DNA of 35,792 nt from Oscillibacter sp. (GTDB taxonomy: Bacteria; Bacillota; Clostridia; Oscillospirales; Oscillospiraceae): the NCBI GenBank assembly GCA_014799915.1, contig JAAVHD010000020.1, positions 1 to 35,792 of the forward strand, written 5' to 3'. The notes beneath the pieces were generated by a model. It saw nothing but the letters and a program-made list of their open reading frames with translations. It had not been told where the DNA came from and made no database searches. The first letter of the stretch is position 1. Each line of letters begins with the position of its first letter. Positions 15,198-22,930 of the stretch are shown here, one piece after another. A program made the position numbers and the translations under genes.

Positions 15198-18100
15198 ATG
15201 AACAATTATGTCAAGCGATTTCATCAACGCGGACTTGCGCTGTTCCTGGCCCTAATTATGTGTCTGAGTTTTCTGCCCGCCACCGCCATGGCGTATGAGT
15301 GGGAAGAAGCAACGCATACCTGCAATGAGAATGGTTGGATTTGCAGCGACGCTGTCGCTTGCAGCGAGTCCGAGCATACTCATGGCGACGGAAATTGTGT
15401 GTATGCCGACTGCCCGATGGAGGAGCATACCCACGATGAGACCTGTGTGTCGGAAGATGACGGCTCCTATATCTGTGGGGTAGAGGAGCACAGCCACTTC
15501 AATGATATATTGGCGTGCGCCCTTGAGGAGCACACCCATATTGAGGGCATGTGCTATTCCGAGGCAACCCACATTCGGCCCAGTGATGCTGTTGTCAGCT
15601 TTCTGAACGTTATGGCGGGCCTCATCGCGACGGATGCGGTTGCTTACGCAAAAAGTGCGTATGAAAGCCTAACCGAGGCGGATAAGGGCAACTACGCCGT
15701 CGAGGCGGCGTTGGAGGCCCTGGCGGCTGCTGAGGCGGCTCTGGCAGAAGACAGCATTCCCGGTGATGAGGACACAGTCCCTACCGCGGTCCAGGCGTTT
15801 CTGGACGCGGTGGCGGAGTTGCCCGAGAAGATCACTGAGGACAACTGGATGGATGTTTCCGAGCTGCTTTTCGGAGAAATTGCCAACACCTACGAAGCGC
15901 TTCTGGGAACCGAACTGGTGGACCGCGAGGACGTCCAGACGGCTAAGGCCGTCATGGAGAACGCGTACCAGGCGCTTGGGGAGCTGACCGGCATTGGGAA
16001 CCGCACATTTGATAATGTGGACGACTGGCTGGTCGTGAATAACGAGGCCGAACTGCAAGACGCGCTCAGGGGAGAAGGCAAAGAAATCAAGATCAAGCTG
16101 GACCCGAGCTTCGGTAACATCATCAACGACACACTGACCATCGAAACCGGCAAAACTGTCACCATCCATGGCAACGGTAAGACCATTAAGTGCAATCGGG
16201 AAACCATACCTGATGCCCCGCTGTTTCAGGTGGAGACTGGCAGTACGCTGATACTGAAAAATGTGACTGCACAAGGCTGTACCGAGAATAAATGGTACGC
16301 TTGGGCAGGGGGAGAATACGACAGTTCCAGCAGCATTGCTGAGGTTTCCGGCACCCTTGAGCTTCAGGATGGCGCGCTGCTGAGTGAGATCTTCACGAGC
16401 GCCAACGGTGGCGGTGTGCATGTCATGAACGGCGGTATGTTGGTCATGAACGGCGGTAAAATTGGGGGCTGCTGCGCCACGAATGGCTCTGCGGTGTACC
16501 TGGAAGATGGCGCGGCCCTTGTTGTCAAGAGCGGCCAGATCGTCGCTGGTATTGCCAAAAAGTATGGCGCAGGGGTCTACAAATCCGAAGGCGCTACTGT
16601 CACGATCGAAGAAAATGTCACCGCCTCCTTCAATGTATACGATCCGCAAGTAGGACCTCAGCTGGACGTCGATTTCACCAAGCCTGTGCAAGTGGTCTTG
16701 AACCTGGGTGCCGGCAGGGACGGCGTCCCCGATGAGCCAAAGAGGGTCTATGAGACTACTCTTTATCGGTGGCTGAAGATGGTCGATGAGAATCCGGTTA
16801 CTGATGAAGGCTGGGGCAACCTCTACGATCACGCAGATGGGTATATTGACGAGTCGATCGAGTCGGCGCTCAAACTGAGCATAACTGAGGACGACGCGGA
16901 TGATACGCTTACCCTCACTAAGGGTGTGGCTGATTCCTCTGGCGCAAAAACCAGGCAATATCTTAAGGACAATATTCCTTGGGAAGAGATTTTGGAAAAT
17001 AACTGGGATGAGATCTGCAAAGTGAGCCCCAGCATAGGTGAGGATGTTGAATACAAAGAAGGTACATATGAAATCGTCCCCTACGTTATCAAGTACCAGA
17101 GTAACGACTCTACCTGGCACATTGACTGTGCGGTGCTTCCCACGGGCCGTGCCCACCTGGGCTATGAGAGGAATATACCCGGGGATCTGGTGATGGAGGG
17201 CGAGGATCTTCAGAGCATCAATTCGGTGGACCGGGTTCAGGGATTCACCGAGCAGGTGAGCGCCCTCACGTACAAAGACATACCTGTCAGGCGGGGGACT
17301 GTGATCGAGAATGTTATGCGCAATAGCAAGCCGGTCAAGCTGGCCTTCCAAGGGTGGAGCACAGACCTGAAGGGTGAAGTGAAGTATCAGCCAGGAAATA
17401 CAATCACCGTTGAGACTGGCGAATCCGTCACCCTTTACGCCATCTGGCAAGAGGTGAACGAGTCTGCCTACACTGTCAAGCACTGGGTTATTGATGGGGA
17501 GAACAGCACTCTGAAGGATACCCAAAATCTGATCGCTGCCACTCCGGTCGCTGCCGCTCGGACGGTGAAAGCCGAGGTGAATGAGCAATGGGGCACCTAT
17601 GTGGGCTATAATGTGGACAGCGGTGCAAGAGTTGACGCGCCTGCCAAGCCGGACGACATCGAGGTGGACCAGGACGGGACGACTGTCATCAACATCTACT
17701 ACACGGCTTCGGCCCCGATTACCCCGGTGACGCCCGATCCTGATCCTACGCCGACTCCCACTCCCACTCCTACGCCTACACCCACGCCGACTCCCACCCC
17801 CGCCACCCCCAGCACGACCATCGATGACGATGAAGTGCCTCTGGCCAACACGGTGGGACTGAATGACGCGGAGCACTTCGCGTACATCATCGGCTACGAT
17901 GATGACACCGTACGTCCTCTGAATAACATCACCCGTGCCGAGGCGGTGACGATCTTCTTCCGTCTGATGACGGATGAGCACCGCGCCGCCAACTGGAGCA
18001 CGGAGAACAGTTTCAGCGACGTGAATGTGGGCAACTGGTTCAATAACGCCGTTTCCACCGTCCAGAAGGCCGGCGCTCTGGAGCACTTCGCCCAGGACGA

Positions 18101-18614
18101 CGCTTTCCTGCCCAACCAGGCCATCACCCGCGCCGAGTTCGCCTCCATTGCCGCCGGTTTCGTCAGCGACGAGATCACCGGTGAGAATGTAGGCGACTTC
18201 AGCGACACCGAGGGCCACTGGGCTGCCGAGGCCATCCGCAAGGCGGTCGAGGCTGGCTGGATCACCGGCGTTGGCGGCAACCGCTTCGATCCTGACGCGA
18301 CCATCACCCGCGCGGAGGTCATGACCATGATCAACCGTATGCTGGACCGCACCCCGGATAAGGACCATATGCTTCCCACTATGAAGGTCTGGACCGACAA
18401 CCCGGAGAGCGCCTGGTACTACGAGGCCGTTCAGGAAGCCACCAACGAGCACGACTACGAGCGTGACGAGATGAGTGTGGAGACCTGGACCGAGCTGCTG
18501 ACGGTTCGTGACTGGCAGGCTCTGGAGACGGAATGGGCCAACAATGGCGGCATTACTGTTTCCAAGACTGACAGCGCCGAGCGGTGGAGCAGTCAAATGC
18601 CCGACGGTATCTGA
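15198..18614 (+). CDS. Large secreted surface protein: His/Cys-rich N-terminus, beta-helix-like region, InlB/Listeria-Bacteroides-type repeat, MucBP-like module, PT-rich linker, three SLH domains
   Basis: RBS AGAAAGGAAG before ATG 15198; signal peptide 'RGLALFLALIMCLSFLPATAMA'; 'LAFQGWSTDLKGEVKYQPGNTITVETGESVTLYAIW'; 'AYTVKHWVIDGENSTLKDTQ...'; (PT)n linker; SLH 'NITRAEAVTIFFRLM', 'AITRAEFASIAAGFV', 'TITRAEVMTMINRML'. The ORF-track start at 14988 lies within the leader. Confidence 0.88.
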   Translation: MNNYVKRFHQRGLALFLALIMCLSFLPATAMAYEWEEATHTCNENGWICSDAVACSESEHTHGDGNCVYADCPMEEHTHDETCVSEDDGSYICGVEEHSHFNDILACALEEHTHIEGMCYSEATHIRPSDAVVSFLNVMAGLIATDAVAYAKSAYESLTEADKGNYAVEAALEALAAAEAALAEDSIPGDEDTVPTAVQAFLDAVAELPEKITEDNWMDVSELLFGEIANTYEALLGTELVDREDVQTAKAVMENAYQALGELTGIGNRTFDNVDDWLVVNNEAELQDALRGEGKEIKIKLDPSFGNIINDTLTIETGKTVTIHGNGKTIKCNRETIPDAPLFQVETGSTLILKNVTAQGCTENKWYAWAGGEYDSSSSIAEVSGTLELQDGALLSEIFTSANGGGVHVMNGGMLVMNGGKIGGCCATNGSAVYLEDGAALVVKSGQIVAGIAKKYGAGVYKSEGATVTIEENVTASFNVYDPQVGPQLDVDFTKPVQVVLNLGAGRDGVPDEPKRVYETTLYRWLKMVDENPVTDEGWGNLYDHADGYIDESIESALKLSITEDDADDTLTLTKGVADSSGAKTRQYLKDNIPWEEILENNWDEICKVSPSIGEDVEYKEGTYEIVPYVIKYQSNDSTWHIDCAVLPTGRAHLGYERNIPGDLVMEGEDLQSINSVDRVQGFTEQVSALTYKDIPVRRGTVIENVMRNSKPVKLAFQGWSTDLKGEVKYQPGNTITVETGESVTLYAIWQEVNESAYTVKHWVIDGENSTLKDTQNLIAATPVAAARTVKAEVNEQWGTYVGYNVDSGARVDAPAKPDDIEVDQDGTTVINIYYTASAPITPVTPDPDPTPTPTPTPTPTPTPTPTPATPSTTIDDDEVPLANTVGLNDAEHFAYIIGYDDDTVRPLNNITRAEAVTIFFRLMTDEHRAANWSTENSFSDVNVGNWFNNAVSTVQKAGALEHFAQDDAFLPNQAITRAEFASIAAGFVSDEITGENVGDFSDTEGHWAAEAIRKAVEAGWITGVGGNRFDPDATITRAEVMTMINRMLDRTPDKDHMLPTMKVWTDNPESAWYYEAVQEATNEHDYERDEMSVETWTELLTVRDWQALETEWANNGGITVSKTDSAERWSSQMPDGI

Positions 18615-18650
18615 GCTCTGAGCGCAAAAATCAACGCATAAACCCAACAA

Positions 18651-18763
18651 GGCCCCGGAGGCATGACTTTGCATAGCCGCTGAACGCGGCTATGCAAAGT
18701 CGAATCGTGCACGGCCACTCGATGTGGCCGCTGCACGATCTACGCCTCCGGGGCCGATTTTTG
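18651..18763 (+). terminator. Terminator-like stem whose loop contains a double-hairpin repeat (copy A)
   Basis: GGCCCCGGAGGC (18651-18662) pairs with GCCTCCGGGGCC (18744-18755), followed by GATTTTTG; the ~81-nt loop holds two complete hairpins. Confidence 0.75.
18665..18739. repeat. Double-hairpin repeat, copy A
   Basis: GACTTTGCATAGCCGC-tgaac-GCGGCTATGCAAAGTC, then ATCGTGCACGGCCAC-tcgat-GTGGCCG-c-TGCACGAT. Confidence 0.85.
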
Positions 18764-18912
18764 TTTCATTGAGTTTGATGGAACGACGTACCCACCAAGG
18801 GGAAATTTTGGAAAAGGTTGCATCAAATTGAGCAACTATTGACCCTGGAGGGGGTAAGGTATAGAGAAAATTTTCGGAGGGTGTCTTGATTTTATAGGGA
18901 TCTGAGACAGCG

Positions 18913-19015
18913 TGTAGGGGCGCACAGTGTGCGCCCGCCTGTACCGTCAATCGCCGCACTGTCGATACCTCGCAGGTATTCGATAGATAGCGGGCGGACA
19001 ATGCCCGCCCCTACA
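18913..19015. repeat. Palindromic element with TGTAGGGGCG/CGCCCCTACA ends
   Basis: 10-bp perfect terminal inverted repeats with internal GCGCACAGTGTGCGC and GCGGGCGGACAATGCCCGC. Confidence 0.7.
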
Positions 19016-19240
19016 GGGATTTCCGTTAGACGGCAAATCATCAATCTAGCACCCCGGGAGTTCCCCTCGCGTGATACGGTAGGGACCAAGTCAACATCCT
19101 GAAACAGACGCAGCGCAGATGAAACCACCCAAAAATCCGATTTAGCCCGGGCGGACTGGAGGATGAGCGCAAAAACAAATACCTCTCGTAATAATAAGGG
19201 ATTCTTAAACCGTAGGTTTAAGCACGTTTTTGCCTACTGA

Positions 19241-19313
19241 GATTGTTCACGGCCACATCGAGTGGCCGCGAACAATCAATTTTCTATGACCGCTCGATGC
19301 GGTCATGGAAAAT
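19241..19313. repeat. Double-hairpin repeat, copy B
   Basis: GATTGTTC-a-CGGCCAC-atcga-GTGGCCG-c-GAACAATC, then ATTTTC-t-ATGACCGC-tcgat-GCGGTCAT-g-GAAAAT. Confidence 0.85.
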
Positions 19314-19505
19314 CTATACCTGCGTGGGAAAAGAAGGCCGTCGTCCGGGCGCGGCAACCCGGAGCTATCATATAGAAACAACTACCGTTTGCCGCCGCAG
19401 GCGGCAAAGCTAGCTACCCTGCGTTCCCCTACGTTCCCGCAGAAAAAGCGAGGGGGCGGCCCCAAAGGGCCGCCAAAAGTGGAGCGGGGCCTTACGGCCC
19501 CGCAT

Positions 19506-19916
19506 TTATTCCATATCCACGTTGATATGCTCCGTCCCATGGGCTTCAAACTCCCCCATGTACTGCTCCATCCGATCCATGACCTCGTCGTAGTTCTCCT
19601 CGGTGGCCCGCTCGGCGTCCAGATCCCGGAGGGCCAGCTCCTCGGCGAGGATCTCAAAAAACGTAACATCCTCATAGGCCATGATCGCCTCGTGAATGCC
19701 GCCCTCGGCAAAGGCACGGGACGGGATGATCTCCCCGTCGTACAGCTCCACCAGGGGAGCCATCCCATGATCCAGACAGTGGGAGAAGATCAGGCTTTCC
19801 ACCTGGTCATAGTCCCGGATGCGGTCCTCCCCCCGGGTGGAATTGAGTACCCAATTGCCTATGTACACCAGATCCAGCAGGCGGCGGAATTGTTTTTCCG
19901 TCATATGCACTTCCAT
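19506..19916 (-). CDS. Conserved hypothetical protein, ~136 aa, acidic
   Basis: ORF with strong RBS (GGGAGGAGGT) before ATG at 19916; 'MTEKQFRRLLDLVYIGNWVLNSTRGEDRIRDYDQVESLIFSHC...'; high-quality coding composition. Family not recognised. Confidence 0.75.
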   Translation of the reverse strand: MEVHMTEKQFRRLLDLVYIGNWVLNSTRGEDRIRDYDQVESLIFSHCLDHGMAPLVELYDGEIIPSRAFAEGGIHEAIMAYEDVTFFEILAEELALRDLDAERATEENYDEVMDRMEQYMGEFEAHGTEHINVDME

Positions 19917-20125
19917 GATGAGACCTCCTCCCGATGATTTCAAGTCAGTAAGCACAGTATAGCAGAAAGCTCGGGAAATTTCCACAGAAAATACAGGGCA
20001 AAAAGCCCAAAATTTTACTTGTTATCACAGATAAATCATAGTACAATAGTAAGATGCTGAACATGCTCTAAGGCTATGCAGTATCTTACGTCCGCCGCCT
20101 GCGGACGGGAAAGAGGGGGACCTGA

Positions 20126-20932
20126 TTGAATCCACAGTCCATCGGTGTGTTTGACTCCGGCCTGGGGGGGCTGACCGCGGTGCGGCAGCTGAGACGGCTG
20201 ATGCCCTCTGAGAACATTATATACTTTGGCGATACGGCCCGTGTCCCCTACGGCAACCGCAGCCGGGACACCCTGCTGCAATACGCCCGGCAGGATATGC
20301 GCTTTTTGAATACCTTTGATCTCAAGGCGGTGGTGATCGCCTGCGGCACCGTCAGCACCAACTGTCTGGAAGAATTGCGCTCGGAGAACCCGGTCCCCGT
20401 CATCGGCGTGGTGGAGCCCGCCGTGGAGCGGGCGGCGGCGCTGACGAAGTCCGGCCGCGTCGGGCTGGTAGCCACCCGCGCCTCGGTGACCAGCGGGGCC
20501 TATGAGCGGGTCTTTCACCGTCTATACCCGGCGCTGGAGATCTTTCCGCTGGCATGTCCCTTGTTTGTGCCCCTGGTAGAGGAGGGCCGCTGCCGCCCCG
20601 GCGATATCGTCATCGAGACGGTGGCCGAGGAGTACTTATCCGCCCTGCGGGATGCCGGGGTGGACACTCTGGTGCTGGGCTGCACCCACTATCCCCTACT
20701 GTCGGAGGTCATCGGCGGCGTGATGGGGCCGGACGTGGCCCTGGTGGACGTGGGGGCCGAGGCGGCCCGGGCCTGCCAGGACCTGCTGGCGGCGCGGGAT
20801 GCGCTTGCGGACCGCCGCGAGGGCTCGGCGCGGTTCTATACCAGCGACCGGGCGGTAAACTTCCAGCGTCTGGCCGCGCTCTTTCTGGGGGAGGAGGGAC
20901 CTGTGGAACAGGTGGATATTTCACGATATTGA
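20126..20932 (+). CDS. murI: Glutamate racemase
   Basis: 'IGVFDSGLGGLTAVRQL', 'IIYFGDTARVPYGNRS', 'VIACGTVSTN', 'LVLGCTHYPLL'; TTG start at 20126 after AAGAGGGGG. Confidence 0.94.
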   Translation: MNPQSIGVFDSGLGGLTAVRQLRRLMPSENIIYFGDTARVPYGNRSRDTLLQYARQDMRFLNTFDLKAVVIACGTVSTNCLEELRSENPVPVIGVVEPAVERAAALTKSGRVGLVATRASVTSGAYERVFHRLYPALEIFPLACPLFVPLVEEGRCRPGDIVIETVAEEYLSALRDAGVDTLVLGCTHYPLLSEVIGGVMGPDVALVDVGAEAARACQDLLAARDALADRREGSARFYTSDRAVNFQRLAALFLGEEGPVEQVDISRY

Positions 20933-20933
20933 T

Positions 20934-21365
20934 ATGATGGAGAAACAGATTATATTATTTGTACGGGGCGAGCAGACCTATGACGGCGTAGCCCCCGAGG
21001 TCACAGAGCTTGCCACCGAGGGCGTCATGACGCTGGACGGCGACGCCATCAGCCTTGCCTACGAGGAGACGGAGCTGACCGGCATGGAGGGCACGACGAC
21101 CCGTTTTACCCTCCAGGGGGACCGGGTGGTGCTGGAGCGCACCGGCACGATCCAGTCCCGGATGGAGTTCAAGCAGGGCGAGCGCAGCAGCTCCCTGTAC
21201 GAGACCCCCTGGGGCACCATGGTGGTAGACATTGCCACTACCAAACTGGCCCACCGTCTCAATGAGCGGGGCGGCGTGCTGGAGATCGTGTTCACCATCG
21301 CCGTCAACCACCAGGTCACGGGGGAAAACCGGTTCAAGATCCGGGTGAAGGAGATGGCGAGGTAG
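20934..21365 (+). CDS. DUF1934 (YwiB-like) beta-barrel protein
   Basis: Size, position after murI, and 'RFTLQGDRVVLERTGTIQSRMEFKQGERSSSLYETPWGTMVVDIATTKL', characteristic of DUF1934. Confidence 0.85.
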   Translation: MMEKQIILFVRGEQTYDGVAPEVTELATEGVMTLDGDAISLAYEETELTGMEGTTTRFTLQGDRVVLERTGTIQSRMEFKQGERSSSLYETPWGTMVVDIATTKLAHRLNERGGVLEIVFTIAVNHQVTGENRFKIRVKEMAR

Positions 21366-21370
21366 GGAAG

Positions 21371-22141
21371 ATGAGCAGCTATCAAGACGATATTGCAAGC
21401 ACCTGGGATCATGTAAATGAATGCTTAGTCGATAAAACGAGAGCAATCAGCCATGATGATTTTATGCGGGCCAGAGCGGGAGAATTGAAAATCACTCTGG
21501 CGGGTATAAAGGCTGTTCCGGAGGAATGGTTCCCCAATTTAGCAGGAAAGAATATTTTGGCCTTAGCCTGCGGCGGAGGACAGCAAGCCCCTGTATTTGC
21601 CGCGCACGGCGCAAATGTCACAGTAACGGATTATTCAGATAATCAACTTGCCAGCGAGGCTTATGTCGCTGAAAGAGAAGGTTATAAAATAAATATCGTG
21701 AAAGCCGACATGTCAAAGGCCTTTCCTTTTGGCGATGATACGTTTGACATCATCTTCAACCCTGTTTCAAATTGCTATGTCGAATCCATTCATTCCGTGT
21801 GGAGTGAGTGTGCGCGGGTGATTCGGAAAAAGGGGATACTGATGATGGCATTCGTGAAAGAGGAACTCTTTATGTTTGAACCGGATTATCGGAATGAAGA
21901 CTGTCTGATTTCAAGGCACACATTGCCGTTTAATCCTTACAGAGATTTGACAGAGGAGTCAAAAAAACGATACAGGGAAGAACATCGGCCGTTTGCATTC
22001 AGCCACTCTTTGACGGAACAAATAGGCGGCCTGATTGAAGCTGGATTTGAAATAACAAATATCTATGAAGACTGTGACGGCGGCGGGCTTGTTGACAAAT
22101 ATATGAATTCTTATGTTGCTGTCAGAGCAGTAAAAAAATAA
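21371..22141 (+). CDS. Class I SAM-dependent methyltransferase
   Basis: 'GKNILALACGGGQQAPVFAAHGANVTVTDYSDNQL' motif I/II; 'KADMSKAFPFGDDTFDIIFNPVSNCYVES'. Confidence 0.9.
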   Translation: MSSYQDDIASTWDHVNECLVDKTRAISHDDFMRARAGELKITLAGIKAVPEEWFPNLAGKNILALACGGGQQAPVFAAHGANVTVTDYSDNQLASEAYVAEREGYKINIVKADMSKAFPFGDDTFDIIFNPVSNCYVESIHSVWSECARVIRKKGILMMAFVKEELFMFEPDYRNEDCLISRHTLPFNPYRDLTEESKKRYREEHRPFAFSHSLTEQIGGLIEAGFEITNIYEDCDGGGLVDKYMNSYVAVRAVKK

Positions 22142-22314
22142 AATTTTAGTTTACGGCGCGTTGAATAGAAACACTTTTCTAAAGATTTACGGACAGAGCG
22201 GTTTAATGGAGACCGCCGGACGCTGCTGGGTTATGGCCCTCAGATGAGGGGGGAGGACCGGCTTGAGGTGCGGGAAGTTACACGGTAGATATGTATGGGA
22301 AGGGGAGCGGAAAT

Positions 22315-22869
22315 ATGGAAAGAATCGCTAAATCAATGGAAGACAAATATCTTCTTTCGTCCCTGGAGCTGGTTGAAGATGTTTTTGCAGCGTGGGACAG
22401 TCCGGAAGAGGGGAAAGTTGTGCGGCAGCTGGTCGAAGAGATCCGGTCAAAGAAATACTATGTTCCAGAGCTGGACTTGGTCATGGTAAATGAAAATGAC
22501 GAGATCATTGGCTACGCATTGTTTTCGCGTTTCCATATTGAAGGCAGATATGAGGACGAACTGCTGCTATTGGCCCCTGTTGCAGTGAAAACTGAGTTGC
22601 AGAGGCAGCATATTTCAAAAGATTTGCTGGAATTTGGATTTCGGAAGGCACGGGATTTAGGATTTAAGGCAATACTTGTGGAAGGAAATCCGCAAAATTA
22701 CAATCCTCGTGGATTTCAGCCAAGTTATAAATTTGGAATAGAAGCGGGTCCTGATATGAAATTACCGCATCCCGATTGTTTAATGGTTAAGGAATTGGAA
22801 GAAGGATCGCTGGACAAAATGAGCGGATTTGTTGACTATTCTTATTACGAAGCACTCCATTGTGGATAA
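22315..22869 (+). CDS. GNAT family N-acetyltransferase
   Basis: 'LVMVNENDEIIGYALFSRF...LLLLAPVAVKTELQRQHISKDLLEFGFRKARDLGFKAILVEGNPQNYNPRGFQPSYKFGI'; RBS AAGGGGAG before ATG at 22315. Confidence 0.88.
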   Translation: MERIAKSMEDKYLLSSLELVEDVFAAWDSPEEGKVVRQLVEEIRSKKYYVPELDLVMVNENDEIIGYALFSRFHIEGRYEDELLLLAPVAVKTELQRQHISKDLLEFGFRKARDLGFKAILVEGNPQNYNPRGFQPSYKFGIEAGPDMKLPHPDCLMVKELEEGSLDKMSGFVDYSYYEALHCG

Positions 22870-22930
22870 GATAATTTCCAGTTTAACACCGTTTGAAAGA
22901 AAACACTTTTCTGAAAAGGAAGAACAAAAG

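Noticed and set aside
15669-18674. 1001-aa minus-strand ORF antisense to the SLH surface protein
   Set aside because: Shadow frame of a well-supported plus-strand gene; low-complexity non-protein-like sequence, no RBS or domain signal.
18892-19128. Minus-strand ORF over the TGTAGGGGCG element
   Set aside because: Derived from palindromic repeat sequence; no RBS or protein-like features.
19305-19937. 210-aa plus ORF starting in double-hairpin copy B
   Set aside because: Antisense to the better-supported 19506-19916 minus gene; begins within a repeat.
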